From contig NZ_LQBN01000001.1 of NCBI RefSeq assembly GCF_001507535.1, positions 1 through 64,000 of the forward strand: a DNA stretch of 64,000 bases, written 5' to 3'. Positions 37,159 through 47,723 of the stretch are shown here, one piece after another. Positions within the stretch are counted from its first letter, which is position 1. Each line of letters begins with the position of its first letter. The position numbers and the translations under genes were made by a program. The stretch comes from Thiomicrospira sp. WB1 (GTDB taxonomy: Bacteria > Pseudomonadota > Gammaproteobacteria > Thiomicrospirales > Thiomicrospiraceae). Under the pieces are notes generated by a model that was given only the letters and a program-made list of their open reading frames with translations, did no database searches and had not been told where the DNA came from.

Positions 37159-39228
37159 TCACGCGGCTTTGATCCCGCTGTGACGCAGCAAGGCATCAAT
37201 TTGAGGTTCACGCCCGCGGAACTGCTTAAACAATGCCATCGGATCCACCGAACCTCCGGCGGCCAGAATGGTGTTTTTAAAACGCGCGCCCGTGTCCGGA
37301 TTCAAAATCCCGGTTTCTTCAAACAGGCTGAAGGCATCGCTTGAGAGCACTTCGGCCCATTTGTAGCTGTAATAGCCCGCGGCGTACCCCCCGGCAAAAA
37401 TGTGTGCAAAGCTGTGGGGAAAGCGATGATACGCCGGTGGCTTGACCACAGCGACCTGCTCGCGCACCTTGTTCAGATGCGCCAGAATGGCCTGACTGTC
37501 TTCGACCGGCTCGGCGGCATGCAACCCAAAATCAAACAGTGAAAATTCGAGCTGGCGCACCATCATCATGGCCGACTGAAACCCGCGACTATCACGCAGA
37601 CGCGTCAGCAGTTCATCAGGCAAGGTTTCCCCCGTGTCCACATGCGCCGTCATCAGGTCAATGCCTTCCCGTTCCCAACAGAAATTTTCCATAAACTGAG
37701 ACGGCAGCTCCACCGCATCCCAGGGCACGCCATTGATGCCGGAGACATCAAAATGTTCCATTTCGGTCAGCATGTGATGCAAACCGTGACCGAATTCGTG
37801 GAACAGGGTGGTGACCTCATCATGGGTCAGGCAAGAGGGTGCATCCCCTACCGGAGGCGTAAAATTACACACCAGATACGCCACCGGTACCTGTAACCCC
37901 ATTTCCGGATCCTGCCAGCGACTGATGGCCGAATCCATCCAGGCCCCGCCGCGTTTGTGTTCGCGTGCATACAGATCCAGATAAAACCCGGCTTTTAATT
38001 GATCGGCTTCGTCCACCAGCTCAAAATAGCGCACGTCCTCATGCCAGACAGAGACCCCGCTCTTTTCACGCACCCGCACGCCAAACAAGCGTTCGGTCAC
38101 CGCAAACAGGCCTTCGATCACTTTGATCACCGGAAAATAAGGTTTGAGCGCTTCTTTGGACAGATTCAGGGTGGCTTGTTTGTATTTTTCCGATGCATAG
38201 GCCACATCCCAGGGCTGAAATTCATCGATGCCCAGTTCGGTTTTGGCAAAAACGGTCAAATCGGCCAACTCTTTTTCTGCCTGAGGTTTGGAACGCGCGC
38301 CCAAATCCTGCAAAAATTGAAACACCGCATCGGTCGAACCGGCCATTTTGGTGGCCAACGACAATTCGGCATAAGACTCAAATCCGAGCAGTTGCGCTTT
38401 CTGGTGACGCAATTGCAGGATTTCCGGCATCACAGCGCTGTTATCGAATTCAGTGTTGTCCGCCTGATCCGAGGCACGCGTGGCAAACGCCCGATAGACT
38501 TCTTCTCGCAATGCACGGTTGTCGGCATAGGTCATCACCGCCAGATAGGACGGAATGTCCAGTGTCACCAACCAGCCCTGCTGGTCTTTTTGTGTGGCCA
38601 GTTGTGCCAACAGTCCCATCGACGCCTCGGGCAAGCCACTGAGTTCGCTTTCATCGGTGATCAGTTTTGACCAGGCCTGAGTGCCTTTGAGGACGTTGTT
38701 GCCGAACTCACTGCTCAATTGCGACAAACGCTGGGAAATCCGTTTGTATTCGCCCTGTTGCGCCTCGGGCAAATCAATCCCCGACAGTTTGAAATCACGC
38801 AAGGCGTCTTCGATCACCTTTTTCTGCGCCAGCGAATAATGGATGTATTCTTGCGAATTCGCCAGCTGGGTGAATTTATCAAACAAGCCTTTATTCTGTC
38901 CGATCTGCGTGCTGTAGTCGCTGACCATTTCCAGGCAGCCGGTGTAAGCCTCATGCCAGAGATCGGAATTTTTCACGCCATCCAGATGACTGACCGGCCC
39001 CCAGACACGTTCAAACCGATTGTGCAAGCGTTCTAACGGCACCACAAACGTCTCCCAGGTCGGATCGGCGGCATCCGCCACTAACGCGTCAATCGCTGCC
39101 AGATTTTCTGAAATCACCGTTTCCACCGCAGGGGCGATGTGTTCCACGTGAAACGACTCGAATTTGGGCAAACCGCTCACATCCAAGAGTGGGTTGGCAT
39201 CCGTTGTGTGCAATACCTGTGCTGTCAT
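37159..39228 (-). CDS. prlC: Oligopeptidase A (M3 metallopeptidase)
   Basis: 689 residues. Zinc-binding HEFGHGLHHML with the downstream Glu in SQFMENFCWE and the MSINGVPWDAVELPSQ-type loop (GINGVPWDAVELPSQF), plus RHQKAQLLGFESYAELSLATKMA, identify the thimet-like oligopeptidase family. It degrades short cytosolic peptides, including cleaved signal peptides. It contains a near-copy of the dispersed palindrome (TQAWSK) and a parS-like site close to the 5' end. Confidence 0.95.
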   Translation of the reverse strand: MTAQVLHTTDANPLLDVSGLPKFESFHVEHIAPAVETVISENLAAIDALVADAADPTWETFVVPLERLHNRFERVWGPVSHLDGVKNSDLWHEAYTGCLEMVSDYSTQIGQNKGLFDKFTQLANSQEYIHYSLAQKKVIEDALRDFKLSGIDLPEAQQGEYKRISQRLSQLSSEFGNNVLKGTQAWSKLITDESELSGLPEASMGLLAQLATQKDQQGWLVTLDIPSYLAVMTYADNRALREEVYRAFATRASDQADNTEFDNSAVMPEILQLRHQKAQLLGFESYAELSLATKMAGSTDAVFQFLQDLGARSKPQAEKELADLTVFAKTELGIDEFQPWDVAYASEKYKQATLNLSKEALKPYFPVIKVIEGLFAVTERLFGVRVREKSGVSVWHEDVRYFELVDEADQLKAGFYLDLYAREHKRGGAWMDSAISRWQDPEMGLQVPVAYLVCNFTPPVGDAPSCLTHDEVTTLFHEFGHGLHHMLTEMEHFDVSGINGVPWDAVELPSQFMENFCWEREGIDLMTAHVDTGETLPDELLTRLRDSRGFQSAMMMVRQLEFSLFDFGLHAAEPVEDSQAILAHLNKVREQVAVVKPPAYHRFPHSFAHIFAGGYAAGYYSYKWAEVLSSDAFSLFEETGILNPDTGARFKNTILAAGGSVDPMALFKQFRGREPQIDALLRHSGIKAA
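38665..38680. repeat. CCAGGCCTGG palindrome, near copy
   Basis: TTTTGA arm followed by CCAGGCCTGA (38671-38680), one core mismatch; inside prlC (TQAWSK). Confidence 0.6.
39141..39154. promoter_or_regulatory. parS-like site 5
   Basis: GTTCCACGTGAAAC. With flanks it matches the Bacillus-type parS TGTTCCACGTGAAACA at 15 of 16 positions, and the GTTTCACGTGAAAC core at 13 of 14. Inside the 5' part of prlC. Confidence 0.65.
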
Positions 39229-39380
39229 AAACCGTCCATTGAATCTTAGGATTAAACAGAGACGATGATAGCGTGAATCGGGTTGGTATCCAAATTCGAT
39301 GCAGGCAAACGCTGGGCGGCGTCACCGATCTGTGATAGGGTTTTAATCCTCTTTCAGCACGGCATAGCACAGTAAACTCT

Positions 39381-39803
39381 ATGAAAACCTATCAGCGAAC
39401 CTTAAATTTTCATCAGTCCTCTCGCGGGACCTACAACATCACCACCAACATCAACGAAGTGGTCAAACAAAGCGGGATCAAAACCGGGTTGTGTCAGGCG
39501 TTTATTCAGCACACCTCGGCCTCGCTGATGATCACTGAAAACGCCGATCCTCTGGTGCGGGAAGACATTGAAACCTGGATGCAGACGCATGTAAAAGATG
39601 GGGACCCGGCCTACAAACACGATTACGAAGGCCCGGATGACATGTCGGCGCATCTTCGGACCCTGCTGACACAGACCAGCCAGACCCTGCCGGTGACCAA
39701 CGGCCATTTAAATCTGGGTACCTGGCAGGGAATCTTTCTGTACGAACATCGAACCGGTGTGTTCAGCCGCCATGTGGTGGTCACCGTGCAGGGCGAAGCA
39801 TAA
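39381..39803 (+). CDS. YjbQ family protein (secondary thiamine-phosphate synthase family)
   Basis: 140 residues covering the whole YjbQ/UPF0047 fold: FIQHTSASLMITENADPLVREDIETWM, HDYEGPDDMSAHLRTLL and GTWQGIFLYEHRTGVFSRHVVVTV. Family members show weak thiamine-phosphate synthase activity; the physiological role is unclear. Single gene, divergent from prlC. Confidence 0.9.
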   Translation: MKTYQRTLNFHQSSRGTYNITTNINEVVKQSGIKTGLCQAFIQHTSASLMITENADPLVREDIETWMQTHVKDGDPAYKHDYEGPDDMSAHLRTLLTQTSQTLPVTNGHLNLGTWQGIFLYEHRTGVFSRHVVVTVQGEA

Positions 39804-39836
39804 AACGCTTCACCCGATGTGTGATCGTGCAATGCG

Positions 39837-40115
39837 TTAAAACGAGCCGCCGCGTTCGATTCGCTCATACCCCAATTGGATCATGCAATCGGTGTAGGTG
39901 AGTGGCACCGCCTTCTGGCTGCGCACCTGAACACTGGACACACCCTGCTCGTTTTCCCATTGACCCAGGGCTTCCTGTTTGCAATAGAGCTGATCGGCCC
40001 GAAACTGATCCATGCTCTGACCGGGTTTTTTGGCAAATTTCTGCGGGCCACTGCAGGCGGACAGGCCGGCCAGGGCAAAAATAACTAGGCCTGGTAAAAA
40101 AAGAGATTTCTTCAA
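39837..40115 (-). CDS. Small lipoprotein of unknown function
   Basis: About 92 residues from TTG 40115, giving MKKSLFLPGLVIFALAGLSAC as a textbook lipoprotein signal. AAGGAA sits about 12 bases before this TTG, whereas the longer frame from ATG 40148 would put a basic stretch in front of the signal. The mature part is short and contains two more Cys. It lies 17 bp after the Na/Pi cotransporter stop. An imperfect palindrome copy lies in the signal-peptide codons. Confidence 0.7.
   Translation of the reverse strand: MKKSLFLPGLVIFALAGLSACSGPQKFAKKPGQSMDQFRADQLYCKQEALGQWENEQGVSSVQVRSQKAVPLTYTDCMIQLGYERIERGGSF
40085..40102. repeat. CCAGGCCTGG palindrome, near copy
   Basis: CTAGGCCTGG (40085-40094) followed by TAAAAAAA; in the lipoprotein signal-peptide codons (LPGLVI), so it may be coincidental. 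Confidence 0.4.
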
Positions 40116-40131
40116 AACAGACTGCTTCCTT

Positions 40132-41937
40132 TTATTGGTTCGCCCCATTCGAGGTGGCCGAGGTATTCAACTGATAACGCGCCACCCGTTTGGCCAGGGT
40201 GTGCAAACGCTTGAATGCATCCACAATTTGCATTTCCAGTCGGAAAATCATCACCCGCTGATCATCGGCTTTAAAGCGTCGAGTCTGATGCTCCAATGCG
40301 TTCTGGATCAGATGGTCGATTTTGGATTTGACCGCCAGCACTTCATGCGCGGCCTCATCACTGGCTTCCACCTGGGATTTCAATGCATGATCAATGCCGT
40401 GGCCGACTTCACGCGCCAGGTCACCCAACAGATTCAACATGGTTTCACTGGGCTGAATCCGGTTTTCAAACGCCTGGTGTTTGGCCTGAATGATGCCGTT
40501 GTCCACCGTTTCAATCATGGACTCCAGGATATTGGTGACACTGATCAGGCGCATGTAGCGATTCTGTTGCTTGTCGTCCAGATCCGCCTGGGAAATACGC
40601 CCCAGATAATACAGAATCTTGCGCTGGTAAGTCAGCAGCTTGTCGGTGTAATTGTCCTCATAGGCAATGCGATTCAGGTTGGTGAATTCTTTGGCATCAA
40701 TGGTGTGTTTGAAGAATTTTTCAAACTTTTCACGAAACACACCCAGCTCGGACACCGCCGCGTCCATGGCCATGTCGGGTGATTTCAGCAGGGTCTCGTC
40801 CAGAAACTGGGGCGAAAAATTCCGCTGTGCCTTGTCGCTTTCCCCGATGGGCACCAGTTTATACACCACCCAGATAAACAAAGGAATCAAAGGCAAGAAC
40901 AACAACAGAGCGGTGGCTTTGAAAATGGTGTTGGCGTTGGCAATTTCGCGCGGGGTATTGGCCGCCAGCGTGGCCATTTCATCCAGCCCAGTCGCGGTGG
41001 GCGAGACGCTGCTGGCCAGATACGCCAACACCCCAATGAAGGGTAACCAGATCAAGACCCCGAGCACATTAAAGCCCACATGCACCAGCGCCGTGCGCAC
41101 CGCATCGCGCGACTTTCCGATGGAGGCTAGCATGGCGGTGAAACAGGTGCCGATGTCGGCCCCCATCACCAACGCAATCCCGGCTGGCAAGGTCAGAAAC
41201 CCATTGCCCGCCATCACAATCACAATGCCGATGGTGGCCGACGACGACTGGACCAGCGCGGTGAACAACATGCCCACCAGAATCCCGTAAAACGGGTTCT
41301 GCAGTTCGCGCATCACTTCCAGAAACGGCTCGTAATCGCGCAACGGCGCCATGCCTTCGCTCATCACGTTCATACCGAAAAAGATCAGGCCCAAGCCCAG
41401 AACCAGTTCACCGATGCTGCGGGTTTTGCTGAGTTTGGCCACAAATTTGGTTACAAACCCGACCGCGATCATCGCCAGCGCCAGATTGGTGATTTTAAAG
41501 GCCACAATCTGCGCGGTGATGGTGGTCCCCAGATTGGCCCCCATGATGATACTCGCCGCCTGGGCCACAGTAATCAGACCGGCGGAGACAAAGCCCACCA
41601 CCAACACAGTGGTGACGGACGATGATTGAATCACGGCGGTCACAATCGCCCCGGAAATGGCCCCGGTCACGCGATTGACCGTCAGTTTTTCCAGCAGGGT
41701 TTTCATTTTTTCCCCGGCGACGGCCAGCAGGCCTTTGATCAACAAATCCAGACCGAACAGAAACAGCGCCAGCCCCCCGAGCAATTCCATCGACATGGGC
41801 AGCCAATCGAGCTCGGTGGTCGCATTCTGCGGGAGCGGGCCAGCTTGCGCCGCCCAGGACGGCGATGCCCATAACCACCAGGCCGCCATCAACGAGACCA
41901 CACTGAATAATGTCCAGACAATCCGTTGAGCGCTCAT
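40132..41937 (-). CDS. Na/phosphate cotransporter-like protein with PhoU-like tail
   Basis: About 601 residues from ATG 41937 (MSAQRIVW); ATG 41985 is a longer alternative. A signal-like first helix, then two inverted Na/Pi repeats with the conserved QSSS motifs (VIQSSSVTTVLVVGF and ALVQSSSATIGIVIV). A helical PhoU-like cytosolic domain follows (about 380-600). The family imports phosphate with sodium, or in many bacteria exports or senses it. No pho genes are adjacent. Confidence 0.9.
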   Translation of the reverse strand: MSAQRIVWTLFSVVSLMAAWWLWASPSWAAQAGPLPQNATTELDWLPMSMELLGGLALFLFGLDLLIKGLLAVAGEKMKTLLEKLTVNRVTGAISGAIVTAVIQSSSVTTVLVVGFVSAGLITVAQAASIIMGANLGTTITAQIVAFKITNLALAMIAVGFVTKFVAKLSKTRSIGELVLGLGLIFFGMNVMSEGMAPLRDYEPFLEVMRELQNPFYGILVGMLFTALVQSSSATIGIVIVMAGNGFLTLPAGIALVMGADIGTCFTAMLASIGKSRDAVRTALVHVGFNVLGVLIWLPFIGVLAYLASSVSPTATGLDEMATLAANTPREIANANTIFKATALLLFLPLIPLFIWVVYKLVPIGESDKAQRNFSPQFLDETLLKSPDMAMDAAVSELGVFREKFEKFFKHTIDAKEFTNLNRIAYEDNYTDKLLTYQRKILYYLGRISQADLDDKQQNRYMRLISVTNILESMIETVDNGIIQAKHQAFENRIQPSETMLNLLGDLAREVGHGIDHALKSQVEASDEAAHEVLAVKSKIDHLIQNALEHQTRRFKADDQRVMIFRLEMQIVDAFKRLHTLAKRVARYQLNTSATSNGANQ

Positions 41938-42181
41938 TTCCGTCGGCCCATACCATCGAAACCATGAAAACCAATAATGTTGCAAAGCGTGCTCCGGTTT
42001 TATTCAAAAAAGACTACGCCATTATGTCACTGTGTCAGGCCGCTGTCACATGATTGTCATCTAATTTCATCCACCCGGGTTTCACCGGTTGAAAGCGTTT
42101 TTGGCCGATGCTTTAGGATTGACAGCCGACCCGGTTGTGGTAACCTTTTCAGTCTATAAATAAAATGAATCAGCAACGTTC

Positions 42182-44995
42182 ATGAATCTATTGGCTTTCA
42201 ATCTTCCGCTGGTGGTTTTGCTCCCCTTTGTGGGCGCCGCCTTCGCCGCCTGGGCTTCCCGTCTCAATCGCCTGGGCGCGGCCTACACCAGTGGTCTGGT
42301 CACCCTTTTGTCGTTGGCATTGCTGATGCCATCGGTGCCCTTGCCGTTTCATGATCAAACTCTGATCCAGACCTGGGACTGGGTGCCTGATCTGGGTCTG
42401 TATTTTTCTTTCCGACTGGATGGGCTGGCGCTGCTGTTTGCTCTGCTGATTCTGGTCATCGGGCTCCTGGTCATTTTTTATGCCCGTTATTACCTGTCTG
42501 CCAAAGATTGCATGGGGCGGTTCTTTGCCTACCTGCTCATGTTCATGGGCTCGATGCTGGGGATTGTGCTTTCGGAAAACGTGATCCAACTGGTGATTTT
42601 CTGGGAACTGACCTCCATCACCTCCTTTTTGCTGATCAGTTACTGGCAGCATCGCAAGGAGGCCCGTCAGGGCGCTCGCATGGCACTGGCGATCACCGGG
42701 GCCGGTGGTTTGGCTCTGCTGGGGGGCATGATTCTGCTGGGCGAAATGGTGGGCAGCTACCAATTGACGCACATTCTGGCAGCGGGCGATCTGATCCGGG
42801 CGCATGACTGGTATCTGCCCGCACTGATTCTGATTCTTCTCGGTGTGTTCACCAAATCCGCGCAATTTCCGTTTCATTTCTGGCTGCCTCATGCCATGGC
42901 CGCACCCACGCCTGTATCGGCTTATCTGCATTCGGCGACCATGGTCAAAGCCGGGATTTTCATTCTGGCCCGTTTCTTCCCGGCCTTGTCCGGCACGATT
43001 GAATGGACACTTCTGGTGGGCGGTGCCGGGCTGATCACCCTGTTGATCGGCGCGTACACCGCTTTGTTCAAGCATGACCTCAAAGGCTTGCTGGCTTATT
43101 CCACCATCAGCCATCTGGGACTGATCACACTGCTGTTTGGGTTTGGCACCCAACTGGCCGCGGTGGCCGCGATTTTCCATATCATTAACCACGCGACCTT
43201 CAAGGCGTCTCTGTTTATGGTGGCCGGCATTGTGGACCACGAAACCGGCACCCGCGACATGCGCCGACTGGGCGGATTGATTCATTATATGCCCCATACC
43301 GCGACCCTGGCGATGGTCGCGGCCGCAGCCATGGCGGGTGTTCCCCTTCTGAATGGTTTCCTGAGTAAGGAAATGCTGTTTGATCAGGCGGTGATCGCTT
43401 CGTCCATTTCGCATTGGGCTTTGTTGCTGCCGGTACTGGTGACGATTGCGGGCTTGCTCTCGGTGGCCTATTCGGTGCGTTTCATCATGGACACGTTTTT
43501 TGGTCAGCCCAAAAGCGATCTGCTTCACACCCCGCATGAGCCACCCCGCTTTATGAAAATTCCGGTGGACATTCTGGTGGTGGTCTGTCTGGCCGTGGGC
43601 ATCCTGCCGGCCTTGACGGTCTCGCCGATTCTGGAAACCGCAGTGGCGGGTACGCTTCAGGCCGAGGTACCGGATTTCAGTCTGGCCATCTGGCATGGGT
43701 TTAACGCACCTCTGATGATGAGCATCGCGGCCCTGATCGGGGGCGTGGCGCTGTTTCTCAAACGGGATACACTCTTTCAGTTGTACCAGCGACATGAGCA
43801 CGTGGATGCCAAACGTTATTTTCAGGCCAGTCTGCAGGGCATCCTGAACCTGGCTCAAACCGTCACACAGCGTTTTGATAAAGGCTCACTCCAACACGCC
43901 AGTGCCTGGGTGATTGCGGTCAGCCTGGCCGCCGGCATCGTTGGGTTTGCCGGTTTCAACGGCTCTCTGCTGGGTGAAACGCCGGTGCAGTCTGTGGACA
44001 CCCTCACCGTCATCGTGGGGCTGCTGGGCGCTCTGGCCGCTTTGATGACGGCCATCTGGCATCGAAAACGCTTTGTCAGTCTGGTTGTGATCGGGGTCGT
44101 GGGGCTGGTAATTGCCATCGGATTTGTGAAATTTTCCGCGCCGGATCTGGCACTGACCCAGCTTTCGGTGGAAGTGGTGACCATCGTATTGCTGTTGCTG
44201 GCGCTCTACTTTTTACCGCAAGCCTCCCCCAAAGAAATCAACCGGGTCCGTTTGTGGCGGGACGCTCTGCTGGCCGGTGTTTCCGGCATTGGCGCCACCC
44301 TGCTGACCCTGTCGGTACTGACGCGTGATTTTGATTCCATTTCCACTTATTTCCTGGAAAACAGCGTCCCCGGCGGCGGCGGCACCAATGTGGTCAATGT
44401 GATTCTGGTGGATTTCCGTGGCTTTGATACCTTGGGCGAAATTGTGGTGCTGGCACTGGCTGGGCTCGGGATTTACAGCCTGTTACAGGGCATGACCCTG
44501 CCGGCGCCCAAAAATGATCTGCGCGGTCGCCTGTGGAACCCGGACAAACACCCATTAATTTTACAGACCCTGACCCGATTGCTGTTGCCATTAATGCTGA
44601 TGGTGGCGGTATTTGTGTTCCTGCGCGGCCACAACCTGCCAGGCGGTGGCTTTATTGCCGGACTGATCGCCTCGGTGGCTTTGATAGTGCAATATCTGGC
44701 CAACGGCATTGACTGGACCCGAACCCGTTTGCAGATCGATATGCATTGGGCCATCGGACTGGGACTGTTGATTGCGATTGCCACCGGTCTGGTGATGATG
44801 GCCATGGGTTATCCGTTCCTGACCTCGGCGTTCCGCCACATGCACTGGCCAGTGGTTGGTGAATTTGAACTGGCCAGTGCCATTGCCTTTGATCTGGGCG
44901 TGTTCCTGGTCGTGGTCGGGGCCACAGTGCTCAGTCTGGTGCAACTGGGTCGATTGAGTCATTCTTCTCATGCGGGGTCGACATGGAAATCCTGA
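42182..44995 (+). CDS. mrpA: Na+/H+ antiporter subunit A fused to subunit B
   Basis: 937 residues. Residues 1-780 are the NuoL-like MrpA core ([70 protein letters not shown]). The C-terminus carries an MrpB-type domain ([26 protein letters not shown]). The A-B fusion is known in many proteobacterial seven-subunit Mrp systems. It forms part of a proton-driven Na+ (or K+) extrusion complex. It heads the operon mrpA-C-D-E-F-G. The upstream gap contains a TTGACA (42119-42124) and a TATAAA (42155-42160), but their spacing is not canonical. Confidence 0.95.
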   Translation: MNLLAFNLPLVVLLPFVGAAFAAWASRLNRLGAAYTSGLVTLLSLALLMPSVPLPFHDQTLIQTWDWVPDLGLYFSFRLDGLALLFALLILVIGLLVIFYARYYLSAKDCMGRFFAYLLMFMGSMLGIVLSENVIQLVIFWELTSITSFLLISYWQHRKEARQGARMALAITGAGGLALLGGMILLGEMVGSYQLTHILAAGDLIRAHDWYLPALILILLGVFTKSAQFPFHFWLPHAMAAPTPVSAYLHSATMVKAGIFILARFFPALSGTIEWTLLVGGAGLITLLIGAYTALFKHDLKGLLAYSTISHLGLITLLFGFGTQLAAVAAIFHIINHATFKASLFMVAGIVDHETGTRDMRRLGGLIHYMPHTATLAMVAAAAMAGVPLLNGFLSKEMLFDQAVIASSISHWALLLPVLVTIAGLLSVAYSVRFIMDTFFGQPKSDLLHTPHEPPRFMKIPVDILVVVCLAVGILPALTVSPILETAVAGTLQAEVPDFSLAIWHGFNAPLMMSIAALIGGVALFLKRDTLFQLYQRHEHVDAKRYFQASLQGILNLAQTVTQRFDKGSLQHASAWVIAVSLAAGIVGFAGFNGSLLGETPVQSVDTLTVIVGLLGALAALMTAIWHRKRFVSLVVIGVVGLVIAIGFVKFSAPDLALTQLSVEVVTIVLLLLALYFLPQASPKEINRVRLWRDALLAGVSGIGATLLTLSVLTRDFDSISTYFLENSVPGGGGTNVVNVILVDFRGFDTLGEIVVLALAGLGIYSLLQGMTLPAPKNDLRGRLWNPDKHPLILQTLTRLLLPLMLMVAVFVFLRGHNLPGGGFIAGLIASVALIVQYLANGIDWTRTRLQIDMHWAIGLGLLIAIATGLVMMAMGYPFLTSAFRHMHWPVVGEFELASAIAFDLGVFLVVVGATVLSLVQLGRLSHSSHAGSTWKS

Positions 44996-45405
44996 TTGCG
45001 TTTGTCATTGGCGCCATGACCGCCAGCGGTGTGTTTCTGACCCTGCGGGGCCGAACCTTTCCGGTGGTGCTGGGCCTGACCCTACTGGCCTATGCGGTCA
45101 ATGTATTTTTGTTTGCCATGGGCCGTTTGACTGTGGGGCTTCCAGCGGTGATTGACCCAACTCAGGGTGGTTATGCCGATCCCCTGCCTCAAGCGTTGGT
45201 CCTGACGGCCATTGTCATCGCGTTCGGCATGACGGCGTTTCTGATTGTCTTGGCGTTAAAAGCCCGGGCTGAAATGGGCAATGACCATGTGGATGGCCTG
45301 CATCTGTCCGAAGACGAAGCGTCTCTGAAAAACACCCTGCCGCCCAGATCACAAAGAGCCAGTCGCAAGGCACGACACGCTGATCAACAGGAGGCCGGAC
45401 AATGA
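44983..45405 (+). CDS. mrpC: Na+/H+ antiporter subunit C
   Basis: 140 residues, three membrane helices, NuoK-like, with the conserved [21 protein letters not shown]. It overlaps mrpA by 13 bp and mrpD by 4 bp. The C-terminal tail is hydrophilic and basic. Confidence 0.93.
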   Translation: MEILIAFVIGAMTASGVFLTLRGRTFPVVLGLTLLAYAVNVFLFAMGRLTVGLPAVIDPTQGGYADPLPQALVLTAIVIAFGMTAFLIVLALKARAEMGNDHVDGLHLSEDEASLKNTLPPRSQRASRKARHADQQEAGQ

Positions 45406-46946
45406 CCGATTGGCCAAGTTTGCCGTTTCTGGCGCTGCTGGTGCCCTTGCTCGGCGGCACCCTCATTCTGCTGGCGAAACCATTTGGCTTGCGCCTACAA
45501 CGCATCCTTGGGCTTTTGCTGACGCTGGGTCTGCTGTTTGTGAGCGTGGATTTGCTGGAAGTCGCGTTTGAACAGGGCCATCGTGTGTACACGCTTGGTA
45601 ACTGGGCCGCACCTTATGGCATCGTCTTAGTGCTGGATGCTTTATCAGCCATGATGGTCAGTCTCACCACGGTGCTGGCACTGGCCGCGCTCTGGTACGC
45701 CATTGCCAGCGGCATCGATCGTCAGGGCGCGCACTTTCATGTGCTCTTTCAGATTCAGTTGTTCGGCTTGAACGGCGCGTTTCTGACCGGGGATGTCTTC
45801 AACCTGTTTGTCTTCTTTGAAGTGCTTTTGCTGGCCTCTTACGGTCTGTTGCTTCACGGCGGCGGGCGTCTGCGTACGCGAGGTGGCCTGCATTATGTGG
45901 TGATCAACCTGATCGGCTCAACCCTGTTCCTGTTTGCGGTCGGGGCGCTCTACGGGTTGCTTGGGACCTTGAACATGGCCGACATGGCACAGGCGGTGGC
46001 TGACCTGCCCACCTCGGATCTGGCACCCGTGGCCGCAGCCGGTCTGTTGTTGCTGGTGGTGTTTGCAATCAAGGCGGCTTTCTTTCCACTTTATCTGTGG
46101 CTGCCCGGGGCTTACGCCGAAACCTCGGCGCCTGTGGCCGCTTTGTTTGCCATTATGACCAAAGTGGGCCTGTATGCCATCATCCGCGTGCATGGCACCG
46201 TTTTCGGGCCGGAAGCGGGCGAATTGGCCTTTTATCATCAACCCTTTGTGCTCACAGCCGGCCTGATCGGGCTGGGCATGGCGGCCTTGGGTGTCATGGC
46301 GGCCAAAGGATTGAGAAATCAAGTGGCCTATCTGGTCCTGGCCTCGGTGGCCACCCTGTTGATTGGTGTCGGCTTAAACACACCTCAGGCACTGGGTGCC
46401 ACGCTTTATTACCTGATCCATTCCACGCTGGTCGCCGCGGCGCTCTTCCTGCTGGCAGACCTGATTGCCAAAGGGCGTGGCAGCTATGCCGATCGGTTTG
46501 AATCGGCTCCGGCCATGCCTCAAGCGGTCTTGCTGGGTGGTTTTTTCCTGTTCGGCGCCATTGCCATGACCGGCATGCCGCCTTTGTCCGGGTTTATGGG
46601 TAAAGTCTTTATTCTGGATGCGGCGCTGGCGCATGACTGGTCGGCCTGGGTACTGGGCATGATTCTGGTCAGCAGCCTGCTGATGATTGTGGCCATGGCC
46701 CGCAGCGGTTCCCTGTTGTTTTACAATACATTGGATGGCGCCAGTAACGGGGAAGCATTGAATCGACCGGGGCTGGTTTCAGTGCTGGGGTTGTTTCTGA
46801 TCAGCGTTGGCATGGTGGTGTTTGCCGGACCGATTCTGGGTATGACGGAGGCGATCGCCGAACGCGCTTATGACGTGGGACCTTATGTGGATCAGGTCCT
46901 CAATACGCCGACGCAGGATGCCCAATGGCTGAAGGGAGGCCATTAA
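45402..46946 (+). CDS. mrpD: Na+/H+ antiporter subunit D
   Basis: 514 residues, NuoN/L-like with about 14 membrane helices: GVFNLFVFFEVLLLASYGLLLHGGG-like segment (residues GDVFNLFVFFEVLLLASYGL), KAAFFPLYLWLPGAYAETSAPVAALFAIMTKVGLYAIIRV and TGMPPLSGFMGK. It is a proton or sodium channel subunit of the Mrp complex. It overlaps mrpC (ATGA) and directly abuts mrpE. Confidence 0.94.
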   Translation: MTDWPSLPFLALLVPLLGGTLILLAKPFGLRLQRILGLLLTLGLLFVSVDLLEVAFEQGHRVYTLGNWAAPYGIVLVLDALSAMMVSLTTVLALAALWYAIASGIDRQGAHFHVLFQIQLFGLNGAFLTGDVFNLFVFFEVLLLASYGLLLHGGGRLRTRGGLHYVVINLIGSTLFLFAVGALYGLLGTLNMADMAQAVADLPTSDLAPVAAAGLLLLVVFAIKAAFFPLYLWLPGAYAETSAPVAALFAIMTKVGLYAIIRVHGTVFGPEAGELAFYHQPFVLTAGLIGLGMAALGVMAAKGLRNQVAYLVLASVATLLIGVGLNTPQALGATLYYLIHSTLVAAALFLLADLIAKGRGSYADRFESAPAMPQAVLLGGFFLFGAIAMTGMPPLSGFMGKVFILDAALAHDWSAWVLGMILVSSLLMIVAMARSGSLLFYNTLDGASNGEALNRPGLVSVLGLFLISVGMVVFAGPILGMTEAIAERAYDVGPYVDQVLNTPTQDAQWLKGGH

Positions 46947-47456
46947 ATGAGTGCGAACATGAAAAAATCCCGCTGGTTACCGCATCCGTTTTTAAGTGTG
47001 GCGTTATGGCTGATCTGGCTGTTGCTGAACAACACCTTTTCCGCCGGACACATGGTTCTGGGTGCGGTATTGGCGATTGTGATTCCCATACTGACCGCTG
47101 GTTTCTGGCAGGAACGGGTTTGTGTCAGAGCGCCCATGACGTTGCTGAAATACCTGCTGGTGGTGTTGTGGGACATCCTGGTGGCCAATGTAGTGGTGGC
47201 CAAATTGATCCTCAGCCCCAATCGAACCCTGCAACCCGGCTTTTTTGTGATTGATCTGGACGCCCGGCACCCGCTGGCGATCAGCCTGCTGGCCAACACC
47301 ATTTCATTGACCCCGGGCACCGTGTCCTGTGATCTGTCCAAAGATCGAAAACAACTGTTGGTGCACGCGCTGCATCTTGAAGACGAAGCCGGCACCATTG
47401 CTGATATCAAAACCCGTTACGAAGCTCCCCTCAACAAGGTATTGCCCCCATGTTAG
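46947..47456 (+). CDS. mrpE: Na+/H+ antiporter subunit E
   Basis: 169 residues, two to three membrane helices, with the typical MrpE elements FSAGHMVLGAVLAIVIP, LLKYLLVVLWDILVANVVVAKLIL and ISLTPGTVSCDLSKDRKQLLVHALHL. It starts immediately after the mrpD stop and overlaps mrpF by 7 bp. Confidence 0.93.
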   Translation: MSANMKKSRWLPHPFLSVALWLIWLLLNNTFSAGHMVLGAVLAIVIPILTAGFWQERVCVRAPMTLLKYLLVVLWDILVANVVVAKLILSPNRTLQPGFFVIDLDARHPLAISLLANTISLTPGTVSCDLSKDRKQLLVHALHLEDEAGTIADIKTRYEAPLNKVLPPC

Positions 47457-47719
47457 ATACGGTCTTGCAAATCGCTCTGGCGGCGGTGGCACTGGCGATG
47501 TTGCTCAGTGCCTGGCGTCTGATTGCCGGTCCGTCCAAACCGGATCGGATTCTGGCGCTGGACACCCTCTACATTAATACCATCGCCCTGCTGATTCTGC
47601 TTGGGTTATGGTTGGACAGTGCTTTGTATTTTGAAGCCGCCCTGCTGATTGCGGTCATGGGTTTTGTGGGAACCGTGGCTCTGAGCAAATACCTGCTCAG
47701 AGGCGATATCATGGAGTAA
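47450..47719 (+). CDS. mrpF: Na+/H+ antiporter subunit F
   Basis: 89 residues, three membrane helices, with GPSKPDRILALDTLYIN and ALLIAVMGFVGTVALSKYLLRGDIME, diagnostic of MrpF/PhaF. Confidence 0.93.
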   Translation: MLDTVLQIALAAVALAMLLSAWRLIAGPSKPDRILALDTLYINTIALLILLGLWLDSALYFEAALLIAVMGFVGTVALSKYLLRGDIME

Positions 47720-47723
47720 TGCG

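Noticed and set aside
42188-43858. 556-codon open frame on the minus strand opposite mrpA
   Set aside because: Antisense shadow: His/Gln-rich, no family features, fully opposite an unambiguous MrpA.
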